A stretch of DNA of 64,000 nucleotides from JABDGM01 sp963738665 (lineage in GTDB: Bacteria > Planctomycetota > Planctomycetia > Pirellulales > Lacipirellulaceae). Numbering within the stretch: the stretch's first letter is position 1; each line of letters opens with the position of its first letter. The notes beneath the pieces were generated by a model. It made no database searches. It had not been told where the DNA came from and saw only the letters and a program-made list of their open reading frames with translations. The position numbers and the translations under genes are program-made. Shown here piece by piece: positions 49,164 to 58,033 of the stretch. The stretch lies in assembly GCA_963738665.1 (NCBI GenBank), contig CAVTXL010000016.1:62001-126000 (forward strand). Reading direction: 5' to 3'.

Positions 49164-49568
49164 ATGTCGTCATCCGTTCACACGCTGAAGATTCTGCTCG
49201 TCGAAGAAGAATCGACGCTGCTGGAAATTACGGCATTTCGCTTGGAGCTGTTGGGCTATGAAGTTACGGCGTGCGAATCGGCCGAGCTGGCCGTGGAGTG
49301 GCTGCGGCAGCAACTGCCGTCGCTGGTCATTGTCGACCAGGACCTGCCGGGCATCGACGGAATAGCGTTTATCGACCGGCTAAGCAACGACATGCGCACC
49401 AGCGAAATACCGGTGATGATGCTGTCGACGAATTCCGAATTGGAAAACGTGCAGAAGGCGTACAACGCAGGCGTCGACGAGTACCTGGTCATTCCGTACG
49501 ACCCGCTGGTGTTGGAAGCGAAGGTCGAGCGGTTGACGAGCATGGCGGTGGAAGTAGGGCGGAGCTAA
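49164..49568 (+). CDS. stand-alone response-regulator receiver, lacking the invariant Lys
   Basis: A 134-aa single receiver domain. It has LKILLVEEES (acidic pair, here Glu-Glu), phospho-acceptor Asp in VIVDQDLPGIDG (about residue 58) and VMMLSTNSE. The conserved Lys of the usual K-P-F/Y motif is replaced by Ile in YLVIPYDPLVLEAKV. Such receivers may signal differently or be pseudo-receivers. It is followed 58 bases later by the PilB/GspE gene, so a role in controlling the pilus/secretion system is likely. Confidence 0.9.
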   Translation: MSSSVHTLKILLVEEESTLLEITAFRLELLGYEVTACESAELAVEWLRQQLPSLVIVDQDLPGIDGIAFIDRLSNDMRTSEIPVMMLSTNSELENVQKAYNAGVDEYLVIPYDPLVLEAKVERLTSMAVEVGRS

Positions 49569-49626
49569 CCGCTGGCGGCAACGGAATGCGCCGGCGGCAA
49601 AATCAAACTGACTATTGAGAACTCTC

Positions 49627-51321
49627 ATGGCTCGGTTAGGCGACATCCTGGTCCAGCGCGGTTACGTAACGGCAGGGCAGCTCGAAGCGGCGCTTGCCGC
49701 TCAGGGTTCTGAGCCCGGCATGTTGGGGCGGATTCTCGTTCGTCGCGGCCTGGTCACCATGCAGCAGTTGGGCGACGCTTTGGCAGAGCAGTTCGGCGTA
49801 TCGTTTGTCGACGTCGTGCCGCAGGCCGTAAACCCGCAAGTGATTCGGCTGCTGCCCGAACAACTCGCGCGGCAGCGATCCTGTTTACCGGTGTCGGTGA
49901 AAGGAGACACGCTGCAATTGGCAATGGTAGCGCCGGACGACATCGAGGCGATCTCGGAAGCGGAGCTGATCACCGGCTACCATGTAGAGCCGATGGTGGC
50001 CCTGGACGGGCCGGTGCACGCGGCGCTCGATCGGGGCTTCGACGACCGCATCGTGGCCCGGCAAACGATTGTCGACATGAAAATGGCCGACTTGGACCGG
50101 GCGGAAGAAGGGGCCGACGCGGAATCAGAAGACGGCCCGAGCGACCCGCAAGAACAGGCGCCGGTCGTGCGGCTGGTCCGCGCCATTTTGATGGGAGCGA
50201 TCAACGCCAACACGAGCGATATCCATTTGGAACCGCATGTCCCGGAGATGCGCGTTCGCTACCGCGTTGACGGCGAGCTGCAGCAGGTGATGACGATTCC
50301 CAACCACATTGAGGAGGCGGTGGTCGCGCGGATCAAGGTAATGGCCGATATGGACACCACCGAAAGCCGCCGGCCGCAGGACGGGCATTTGAGCGTGCAC
50401 GAGGCGGGTACGAAGGTCAATTTCCGCGTCAGCACGATTCCCACGGTAGGCGGCGAGAAGGTCGTGATGCGTCTTTTGGATGAGGGCAACAAAACGTTCG
50501 ATCTGAACCACTTGGGCTTGTGCGAGCGCGACCTGAAGACGATTCAAGCGCTGACCGACCGGCCGCACGGCATGATCGTGCTCACCGGGCCAACTGGATC
50601 CGGCAAGACGACGACGATGTACTCGCTGCTGTCGAAACTGAACGCCGTCAGCCGCAACATCGTGACAGTCGAAGACCCGGTCGAATATCGGTTGCCGGGC
50701 ATCAACCAGGTGGCCTCCGACAACGAGCACGGCCTGGGCTTCGCCAACGCGCTCAAGTACATCATGCGACAGGACCCGGACGTGATTATGGTGGGCGAGA
50801 TTCGCGATCACGAGACGGCGGTGACGGCCGTGCAGGCGGCGCTGACTGGTCACCTGTTGCTGTGCACGCTGCACGCGAACGACGCGGTGGGGGCTGTCGC
50901 GCGGCTGGATGACTTGGGCATCGATCACTTCAAAATAGGCGGTTCGCTGCTGGCCTCAGTTGCGCAGCGGTTGCTGCGGCAGATTTGCAGCGAATGCAAG
51001 GAACCCATCGAGCCGAACGACGCGTTGCTGAAAGTGATCTGCAAGGACCACAAGATCCAGATGCCGACGAACGCGGTGTTTTACCAAGGGCGGGGCTGCA
51101 AGAAGTGCCTCGGCACTGGGTTTGCCGGCCGATTACCGATTTACGAGATCATGGTGGTAACGCCGACGCTTGCCGAAGCGATTGAAAACGGCGTGCCGGC
51201 AACGAAGCTGCGGCAGATCGCGACCTCGGAGGGGATGGTGCAGCTTGCCGCCGCCGGCTTGGAGCAAGTGCTCAACGGGCACACGACGATTGAAGAAGTG
51301 TTTTACAAGTTGTCCAGCTAG
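49627..51321 (+). CDS. PilB/GspE-type assembly ATPase
   Basis: A 564-aa secretion-superfamily ATPase that powers pseudopilus or pilus assembly. It has the N-terminal GspE_N domain (MARLGDILVQRGYVTAGQLE), the ring domain SDIHLEPHVPEMRVRYRVDG, Walker A TGPTGSGKTTTMYSL at about residue 320, the Asp box VEDPVEYRLPGINQ, Walker B PDVIMVGEIRDHETA, and the His box GHLLLCTLHANDA. A four-Cys zinc motif (CSEC at about 453, CKKCLGTG at about 490) is present as in GspE/PilB. It heads the plus-strand cluster with PilC downstream. Confidence 0.95.
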   Translation: MARLGDILVQRGYVTAGQLEAALAAQGSEPGMLGRILVRRGLVTMQQLGDALAEQFGVSFVDVVPQAVNPQVIRLLPEQLARQRSCLPVSVKGDTLQLAMVAPDDIEAISEAELITGYHVEPMVALDGPVHAALDRGFDDRIVARQTIVDMKMADLDRAEEGADAESEDGPSDPQEQAPVVRLVRAILMGAINANTSDIHLEPHVPEMRVRYRVDGELQQVMTIPNHIEEAVVARIKVMADMDTTESRRPQDGHLSVHEAGTKVNFRVSTIPTVGGEKVVMRLLDEGNKTFDLNHLGLCERDLKTIQALTDRPHGMIVLTGPTGSGKTTTMYSLLSKLNAVSRNIVTVEDPVEYRLPGINQVASDNEHGLGFANALKYIMRQDPDVIMVGEIRDHETAVTAVQAALTGHLLLCTLHANDAVGAVARLDDLGIDHFKIGGSLLASVAQRLLRQICSECKEPIEPNDALLKVICKDHKIQMPTNAVFYQGRGCKKCLGTGFAGRLPIYEIMVVTPTLAEAIENGVPATKLRQIATSEGMVQLAAAGLEQVLNGHTTIEEVFYKLSS

Positions 51322-51348
51322 TGCCCGTGGCGACGAAGGGCCCTGCCG

Positions 51349-52522
51349 ATGCGACGCACGCGAAAATCATCGTTGGCTCAATTGGCGGCGAACTCGACGA
51401 ATTCGGCGGCCGGAGGCACATTCCCTGTGCGACCGAGAGGCCGCTGGTGGCAGTGGACATCGGGGCACCGCTCGGCGTGCGCGGCCAAGCTGAAAGACCG
51501 CGACCTGATCTTCCTGCTGCGCAACCTGGCGACGCTGACGGAAAGCGGCGTGCCGCTGCCCAGGGCGCTGGGGACGCTGGCGGACGAACGGGCGATGGAA
51601 AAGCATCGCGAGATGCTACTCGACATTCGCCGTCACCTGGAAAACGGCGAAAGCTTTCACGCAGCCCTATCGAAACACAGCGGGCTCCTCGATACCGTCC
51701 TGATCAGTCAAATCAAGGTGGGCGAGCATTCGGGTACGCTTTCTGAAACGCTGACCACGATTGCGCGGCACCGCGAAGACGGTTTTCGCCTTCGCGCAGA
51801 GATTATCAGGAAGCTCGCATACCCTATCTTGCTGACTGTCGTAGGTTCGGCGGTCATCGTGTTTTTGCTGACCTACGTTATTCCAGTATTCGAAGAGACA
51901 TACTCCCACGCGCACGTTCCATTGCCGTTTATTACGCGGAGTTTGATCATCTTGGGCCACCTGGCCAAAGAGTACGGCTGGCTGCTGGTCGTCTTGTGCC
52001 GGTCGGATGCTGGCCCTAAGGCAGATCCGCAAGCGGCCGGAGCTGGCACAGAAGATGGACGCGGCGATTTTGCGGCTGCCGATCCTCGGCAACTGGCTGC
52101 GCGACGTAGCTGTGCTGCAGTTGATGGAAGTGCTTGGGAGCCTAATGGAAGCCGGCTACACGCTGGCCGAAGCGCTTGGCGAATCGGCGCAGGCGGTGGG
52201 CAACTGCGTAATTCGACAAAGCGCCCGCGATCTGCAAGGGGCGGTTTTGCGGGGCGAGCGCTTCAGCCGCGAGATCGAGCGGCATGGCGAAACATTTCCG
52301 CCGATTGTCAGCCAACTAGTGATCATCGGCGAACAGACTGGCACGCTGACCAAAGCCACCGGGCACATTCGCGATCATTTGCAGCGCGAGATCGAACGCA
52401 AAACGAACGTGTTCGTCGGCACGATCGAACCGGTGCTCACCATCTCACTGGCTGCGGCAGTCGGCTGTATCCTGCTCGCCATCTATCTGCCGATGTTCGA
52501 CATGGTGAACACGATTAAGTAG
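51349..52522 (+). CDS. PilC/GspF-type inner-membrane platform protein, frameshifted near 52000
   Basis: About 390 aa. The first GspF domain (RDLIFLLRNLATLTESGVPL then PRALGTLADERAMEK) and the membrane segment LTVVGSAVIVFLLTYVIPVF are in one frame. The second domain (PELAQKMDAAILRLPILGNW, LTKATGHIRDHLQREIERKT) and final segment (PVLTISLAAAVGCILLAIYL) are in another after about 52000. The unusual first 45 residues are Arg/Ser-rich; a start nearer to residue 47 is possible. It anchors the ATPase and pseudopilus base. Confidence 0.88.
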
Positions 52523-52550
52523 CTGGGCGGGTGAGTAGGGACCAGGTGTG

Positions 52551-52907
52551 ATGATCGCAAGCGGTGATCGGGTCGTGCGTTGCTGTGCCGTCGGCGGGCA
52601 GGCGTTTTCATTGCTGGAGATGATGGCGGTGCTGGCAATCGTGGCGATCACGGCGGCGCTGATCGTGCCGCGGCTATCCGGTCATTACACGACTGCCAAG
52701 AAAAACGCATGCTACACGAATCAGGCCGACATCGAGCTGCAAGCGAAGCTGTGGCGGCGGAATCACGGGTCGTACCCGGCCGCGAATTTGAGCGACATCG
52801 GCGGCGACGCGAATTACTTTCCCGGCGGACTCCCCACGTGTCCGCTGGACGGCAGCGCCTATACAATCGATACAACCACGGGACTCGTTAGTGGACACAC
52901 CCATTAG
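52551..52907 (+). CDS. short pseudopilin (copy 2 of 3)
   Basis: A 118-aa prepilin from ATG 52551. The cleavage region is GQAFSLLEMMAVLAIVAITA and the mature domain has AKKNACYTNQADIELQAKLW, AANLSDIGGDANYFPGGLPT and YTIDTTTGLVSGHTH. It is paralogous to the copies at 48530 and 53071. It is encoded 29 bases after the PilC gene. The three copies could be alternative major pseudopilins or sequential subunits. Confidence 0.9.
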   Translation: MIASGDRVVRCCAVGGQAFSLLEMMAVLAIVAITAALIVPRLSGHYTTAKKNACYTNQADIELQAKLWRRNHGSYPAANLSDIGGDANYFPGGLPTCPLDGSAYTIDTTTGLVSGHTH

Positions 52908-53070
52908 GGGGGCAAGAATGATGGCTTTCCGCGCAAACGAGCAAGACTTGCTGCCAAGTTGAAACTACGTTTTCAAGACACTACTGGAAACACGCCCTGG
53001 CTGGTTAACGAGGACACCCTTTTATTGCTCGGCATCCCCCCTGCGCTTGCCGGCAAGGAGAATATGATCG

Positions 53071-53394
53071 ATGAACATTATCAAGAAGAAGCGGCGAGCC
53101 GGCTTTTCGTTGATGGAATTGCTGGCGGTTGTGACCATCCTGGGAATAATTGCCGCGATCATCGTGCCGCGGGTCGCCGTGTCGAGCGATACGGCGAAGC
53201 AAAAGGTGAACTCGCATAATAAGGCGACGATCAACGCCGCCGTCGAGCGCTGGTACATCGAGAAGGGCACTTGGCCGGCGAATGACCTGTCGGACATCGG
53301 CGCCGACACGAATTACTTTCCGGACAGCATTCCGACAAATCCGACAAACGGTGCGGCGTATACACTGAATGCAGCGACGCATCGAGTGAATTAG
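53071..53394 (+). CDS. short pseudopilin (copy 3 of 3)
   Basis: A 107-aa prepilin with KKRRAGFSLMELLAVVTILG then IIAAIIVPRVAVSSDTAKQK, ANDLSDIGADTNYFPDSIPT and YTLNAATHRVN. It shares the AND/ADTxYFP segment with the other two copies. An AAGGAG site lies just upstream of ATG 53071. Complete. Confidence 0.9.
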   Translation: MNIIKKKRRAGFSLMELLAVVTILGIIAAIIVPRVAVSSDTAKQKVNSHNKATINAAVERWYIEKGTWPANDLSDIGADTNYFPDSIPTNPTNGAAYTLNAATHRVN

Positions 53395-53470
53395 CCGAGA
53401 ACGTCTGCGCGGCGGTCGCTGGTCGCGGCTGGGACTTCAGGGAAAGCCGGGCCACAAGGAAAGCCGCCTG

Positions 53471-53990
53471 ATGATTCGACGATTTCCTTGTCGTCTCCGC
53501 TGCCCTTCGCTCCCCGGCGGATTTCGGCGATTGCAGTTTCGAACACCGGCATCCGAACGCGGCACGACGCTGCTCGAATTGACGATCGTCGTGTTCATCA
53601 TTGGCCTGGTGAGCGTGCTGGCCGTCCTGCGCTACGGCAGCGCGGCGGTGTCCGACGTAGGCGCTGAAGGCTTCGCCCGATGCGTCGCGCTCGATTGCGC
53701 AGGCACGTCGGCGGGCCATCAGCCGCGGGAACAACCACCTGGTGCGATTCACGATCGCCAGCGGCCACGCCACGCAATACGCCCTTTACGAACGCCAAGG
53801 CGGCAGCGTCGTGCAAGTCGATGAGGTCCACGCCGTGCCCGCCGGCGTAACGGTGACGCCCGGAGCGACTGACGTCGAATTCGTGTTCACCGGCGAATCG
53901 CTGGCCAGCTACAGTATCACCGTGCAAGTGCCCGACCGAACCAAGACGGTGACCATTTATCAGGTCACTGGCAGGGCGGTGGTGCAATAG
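53471..53990 (+). CDS. GspH-like minor pseudopilin, frameshifted near 53688
   Basis: About 170 aa. The prepilin region is ERGTTLLELTIVVFIIGLVS then VLAVLRYG. The mature part continues in a second frame after about 53688 as RSIAQARRRAISRGNNHLVR then FTIASGHATQYALYERQGGS, ending VTIYQVTGRAVVQ. The QARRRAISRGNNHLVRF block is typical of GspH-type minor pseudopilins that start the pseudopilus. The 277 bases after it hold no gene. Confidence 0.8.
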
Positions 53991-54267
53991 TACTAGGCAA
54001 CTCCGACCAACACGAGCCCCGCTGCTCGTCCCGCTTTCGGAGTCGTCTGCCGCATTCCTGGGGCGGGCGGCGAATGCACGGCTCGACTCGGCATGCCGCT
54101 CATGCGACACACTCGTTGCAGTCGTTGCGGCCGCTCACGTCGGCAGTAGCCCGGGCGGCCGCGAAGGGCGGCCGAACGAGCCTTGTCGCGCGAAAGAGGT
54201 ACGCTTTTTTGTGCCTTTTGCCGCTAGTGGCGGCTGGCCCTGGTGACCGCACCCATCTAGCTGAGCG

Positions 54268-54731
54268 ATGATTCAGAATACGGCAATTGTGGGCCTGCGA
54301 TCACGGCATCGCCGCGGCTATTCGCTGTTGGAAGTCGTGTTGGCATCGACCCTTTGCGGTTCGGCCCTAGTGGTGCTCTGGCAATTTTGCGCGACGGCAT
54401 GTCGTATGCGTCCAACATCGACACGCGTCAACTGATGCTCATTTACGGCGTCAGCAAGCTGGAGGAGCAGTTGGCCGTCGTGGCGGCGAGCTGGTCGACC
54501 GGGACGCTCGCGGGCGATTTTTCCAGCGACGGCTACCCGGCCATCCGGTACAGCGTTACGCGGAGCGACAGCCCGGCCGGAGGCGGGCTCACCGACCAAC
54601 TGATGGCCGTTTCGGTGACGGTCTACAACGACGCAAACAGCAACGGTGTGATGGACGCGAACGAAATGCGGTCGGTGTTTGCGACCAAGATCTGCAAGCT
54701 GGTCAACTATCAAAGTATGGCGGGTAGCTGA
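54268..54731 (+). CDS. minor prepilin (GspI/PilV-like), frameshifted near 54378
   Basis: Begins MIQNTAIVGLRSRHRRGYSL then LEVVLASTL, a clear prepilin leader with G-Y cleavage site, at ATG 54268. After a frame change near 54378 it continues LAILRDGMSYASNIDTRQLM and ends VFATKICKLVNYQSMAGS. It resembles minor pilins that cap or prime the fibre. The next prepilin gene starts 2 bases after its stop. Confidence 0.8.
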
Positions 54732-54732
54732 G

Positions 54733-55230
54733 ATGCGACGCGGCGCGTTTTCATTGCTGGAAATGATCACGGCCACGGCGATGATGGCGACCGTCATGAC
54801 GTCGTCGATCGTGGTGGTGCGTTCAGGCTGTGCGATTTGGAACGCGCAGGAATCCGACATCGAAATGGCGGAAAACGCCAACGCCGTGTTGCGGCATTTC
54901 GTCCGCGAGATGCGGCAGGCGACGGCGATCACGGCGATCTCGGCCGCGGGCAGCACGACCGGCAGCCTGTCGTTCACGACCTCGGCCGGCACGACCGGCA
55001 CATGGAGCTTCAGCGGCGGCACGGTGATGTACAACAACGGGTCTGCGAACCAGCCGCTGGCGCCGTCGATCAACGAGCTGAACTTCATCGGCTACAAGGC
55101 AGACGGCATTACTCAGACGGCCGTTGTCGACGACATTCAAGTGGTAAAGTGCACGATAAAAGTAACCCTGTTGCAAGGGAGCGGAACGACGCGAATCGTT
55201 TCCTGCCGGGCGTGGATCCGTTCGTGGTGA
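54733..55230 (+). CDS. minor prepilin (GspJ/PilW-like)
   Basis: A 165-aa prepilin. The leader is MRRGAFSLLEMITATAMMAT and the helix is followed by VLRHFVREMRQATAITAISA, a pattern common in GspJ/PilW proteins. A beta-rich tail follows (GTWSFSGGTVMYNNGSANQP). Tightly packed with the previous gene (2 bases). Confidence 0.85.
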   Translation: MRRGAFSLLEMITATAMMATVMTSSIVVVRSGCAIWNAQESDIEMAENANAVLRHFVREMRQATAITAISAAGSTTGSLSFTTSAGTTGTWSFSGGTVMYNNGSANQPLAPSINELNFIGYKADGITQTAVVDDIQVVKCTIKVTLLQGSGTTRIVSCRAWIRSW

Positions 55231-55238
55231 GCCACCTG

Positions 55239-55706
55239 ATGGAACTGCAAACGCAATTTGTTGATTGCAATGAGCCGTTGGCAGCACGCGGGTTAGCGCG
55301 TTCTTCCATTTCGCAGTCGGCAATCGGTTTTTGGCAACCGCGTTTCGGCCGTCGTCGCGCTCGGCCGGGGATGGCCTTATTGTTGTGCATGTTCGTGCTG
55401 GCGGTCGTCACGGTGTGGCTGGTTGACATGTTGAACTCGCAAACGGTTTATCAATCGGCGCTACGAAACACGCTCGAATACGAACAAGCGTTGTACCAAG
55501 CGAACGCCGGGGTGCATCACGCGGTGGCGCAATTGGAAGCGGACACGAGTTGGCGCGGCACGGTCTCGGCCGGCGGCTACCCGGCCAGCGGATCGTACTC
55601 GGCAATGGCGGTGAACGGGGCCGCGGCGGGCACTGTCGACATTTCGTCGACGGGTGTGGCTGGAGAAGTCACGCGGCGTCTGCAGGCGACGGTTCAAGTG
55701 CAATAG
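55239..55706 (+). CDS. PilX/GspK-like minor pilin
   Basis: A 155-aa protein from ATG 55239. An N-terminal extension precedes a hydrophobic leader (RPGMALLLCMFVLAVVTVWL) and TVYQSALRNTLEYEQALYQA then NAGVHHAVAQLEAD, the A-E-A-G-x-x-x-A-like region of PilX/GspK proteins. The usual leader Gly-Phe-(x)4-Glu is replaced by G-M-A-L-L-L, as in other PilX-like proteins. It completes the set of minor pilins. Confidence 0.8.
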   Translation: MELQTQFVDCNEPLAARGLARSSISQSAIGFWQPRFGRRRARPGMALLLCMFVLAVVTVWLVDMLNSQTVYQSALRNTLEYEQALYQANAGVHHAVAQLEADTSWRGTVSAGGYPASGSYSAMAVNGAAAGTVDISSTGVAGEVTRRLQATVQVQ

Positions 55707-55756
55707 GCGTGGCAGGAACAAACGGCCGCAAGGTTCAATGAGGCGAGAGCTTGACT

Positions 55757-57310
55757 ATGATTACAAAGCGATTGGGCGAACGACGAGGCAGCGACCGGCG
55801 GCTGAGCGACCGGCGACGGCAGCAAGACAACCGCCAGGCGGTGATCGAGCTGTGTCGTTCGACGCTCAACCTGGCGTTAGTGACTCGAACTGCCGACGGC
55901 GACAAGCTGCGAACGCGTACGATCCGCTGGCGCGAGACGGCGGCCGCATTGCATACGGAACAGGGCGTGACGGAGCTGAAGCAGGCGTTTCACACGCTGT
56001 TCACTGAAGAACGCCTAGCGGGCGCCAAGGTCCGCGTCGCCTTGGGAGGAGAGTTTTGCGTCACGCGCATCGTAACCGGTTCCACGGAGGAAGTTCGGCG
56101 CGAACTTGCCTCCCTCGAAGAGCGCAGCCATCGCTACCTGACGCTGGGCCCGGGCCGCAAGGCGCTGTCGCGCAGCGTTCAACAACTCGACGCTCGGCAC
56201 CAGCACGCGATGCTGACGGTTACGAACCAGCGGACACTCGACCTATTGATGGAGATTATCGGTGAGCTGGGCGTGCAAATTGAAACAATGGAACCGTCGT
56301 TGATCTCCCTGACCCGTGCGCAGAACAACTCGCGGGGCCGCTGCGAAGACGCCTGCATCCTGATTCAGCTCGATGAAGACGTCGCGGAACTGGGCATCTG
56401 CCATTCCGGCCGGTTGCTGCTCGACTATCGGCCCGGCGGCAAAACGGGCCCGGACAACATTGCCTCGGTGGTGCGGACGCACCTGTTTCGCTTGCAGCGC
56501 TACTTGAATCGGTATCACAACTACTTGGAGAAGCCGCTCCGTCAGATCTACTTGACCGGAGACCCGGAAGCGGTCGCCAAAGTACGGCAGAGTTTTGCCA
56601 ACTTGTCGGACGTCGACGTTGCCGTTCTCGAGCCTGGCAACCTGGCTGCGCCCTGGCAACAGGAGGGAACAGCTCCGCCCACACCAATGGCGGCTGCGCT
56701 GGGAATGGCGCTGGGGCTGTTTCCGGGCGAAGGGGATGAACAGGGGCCGAACTTGATCGCGGGCACGCTAGCACAGCAGAGGTTGCCAATGCGGCCGGTT
56801 CTGGTACGGAGCCTGGCGCCGCTTGCGGCAGCAGTTCTTATCGCGGTGACGCTAGCCGGCTTGCACCAATGGGACCTGCGGCAAATCGCCAAATTGCAAG
56901 CAGAGCTGCTAGGGCTGCAACCCGTGCGGCAGCGAGCAACCGCGCTGCGGCTGAAGCTGGTGGCGGCAGATGAAAAACTGAAGCAGTTGCACAATTTGGA
57001 GCGAAAGTTGCCGCACGAGGACTGGCAACGCTTGCTAAGCCGCGTCAGTCAAAGCATGCCGGAGGACGTCTGGTTGGACCGGCTGGCGATTCACGACGGG
57101 CAAATCGCGACGCTGGGCGGGGCAAGCTACAACGACGTCAGCGTGTACGATTTTGTCAGTTACTTGAAACAGGTACCAGACGTTACCGAGATCGCACTGG
57201 AGGGTACGGGCGTGGGGCAAAACGAAACAGGTCCGACGACGACGTTCGACTTAAGAGCAACCCTGGCGAACTTTGCCGGCGACAGCGACAAGGGCGCGAC
57301 CAATGAATAA
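55757..57310 (+). CDS. PilM-PilN fusion protein
   Basis: A 517-aa protein that joins two pilus-alignment subunits normally encoded separately. Residues up to about 335 are PilM-like (actin-like fold): VKVRVALGGEFCVTRIV-type blocks (AKVRVALGGEFCVTRIV), LMEIIGELGVQIETMEPSLI and CILIQLDEDVAELGICHSGR. A membrane segment (LAPLAAAVLIAVTLAGLH) then leads to a PilN-like part with coiled coil and SQSMPEDVWLDRLAIHDGQI then SVYDFVSYLKQVPDVTEIAL. A start at TTG 55751 is also possible. It overlaps the PilO gene. Confidence 0.85.
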   Translation: MITKRLGERRGSDRRLSDRRRQQDNRQAVIELCRSTLNLALVTRTADGDKLRTRTIRWRETAAALHTEQGVTELKQAFHTLFTEERLAGAKVRVALGGEFCVTRIVTGSTEEVRRELASLEERSHRYLTLGPGRKALSRSVQQLDARHQHAMLTVTNQRTLDLLMEIIGELGVQIETMEPSLISLTRAQNNSRGRCEDACILIQLDEDVAELGICHSGRLLLDYRPGGKTGPDNIASVVRTHLFRLQRYLNRYHNYLEKPLRQIYLTGDPEAVAKVRQSFANLSDVDVAVLEPGNLAAPWQQEGTAPPTPMAAALGMALGLFPGEGDEQGPNLIAGTLAQQRLPMRPVLVRSLAPLAAAVLIAVTLAGLHQWDLRQIAKLQAELLGLQPVRQRATALRLKLVAADEKLKQLHNLERKLPHEDWQRLLSRVSQSMPEDVWLDRLAIHDGQIATLGGASYNDVSVYDFVSYLKQVPDVTEIALEGTGVGQNETGPTTTFDLRATLANFAGDSDKGATNE

Positions 57311-57863
57311 AGAGCTGATACGCAGATTCTGTGAATCCCGCCACCGCACGCTAATCGTCATAGCCGGCACGTTCGTTGTAGGACTTTTGCTGGTAATGCC
57401 GACAGTCGATGTCTATTGTGCCGGCCGTACCGATAAAGCCGCCCTGATGGGGGATTTGGAATCCGCCAAGCTGGTGGCCTCGGGCATGGCCGATTACGAA
57501 CAACGGGTTGCGGCTAAGCTGAATCAATTGACAGCCTTGGAAGCGCGAACGGTTAGCGATGACTCGCTGGCTAAATTGAGGAGCGCGTTGCTGGACCTGG
57601 CCAAAGAGACCAATTGCAGCATTCGCCGGTTGAGCGTCGGGACGGCGTCGTCGCGGGCGTGGAGGAAGGACGACGATCCGACGGCGACCAAGGCCGACGT
57701 GAAGGGAGAAGAGAACGCTACGCCTTTCAAGCTGGAATGGCGGCCAGTCACCATTTCTTTCAGCGGCAACAGCGAGAATCTGCGGGCGTTGGTCGAGAAG
57801 ATTGCCGCGATGGGGATGCTGATGCGCCACCAAGTCGCTGGAAATGTATCCATCCAATCCTAG
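57303..57863 (+). CDS. PilO-like pilus/secretion alignment protein
   Basis: A 186-aa bitopic protein. A short cytosolic start, a membrane helix (TLIVIAGTFVVGLLLVMPTV), a coiled-coil region (QRVAAKLNQLTALEARTVSD) and a ferredoxin-like C-terminal domain (FKLEWRPVTISFSGNSENLR then ALVEKIAAMGMLMRHQVAG) match PilO/GspM topology. It starts 8 bases before the end of the PilM-PilN gene, so the two are translationally coupled. Confidence 0.8.
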   Translation: MNKELIRRFCESRHRTLIVIAGTFVVGLLLVMPTVDVYCAGRTDKAALMGDLESAKLVASGMADYEQRVAAKLNQLTALEARTVSDDSLAKLRSALLDLAKETNCSIRRLSVGTASSRAWRKDDDPTATKADVKGEENATPFKLEWRPVTISFSGNSENLRALVEKIAAMGMLMRHQVAGNVSIQS

Positions 57864-58033
57864 CCGACAATCGCTGACACTTGAATTGGAACTGTGGTAC
57901 TTCACGCTGGCGCGGAATGGCTAATAGCGGCTGAGATAATTTGACGCTGAAGCAGCGAACGTGTTGCCCACACCGCCAGCGCGGCGGACTGCTCGATTCA
58001 GCGCGGCGTTCATGCCGTCATCAGGGAGGACAC

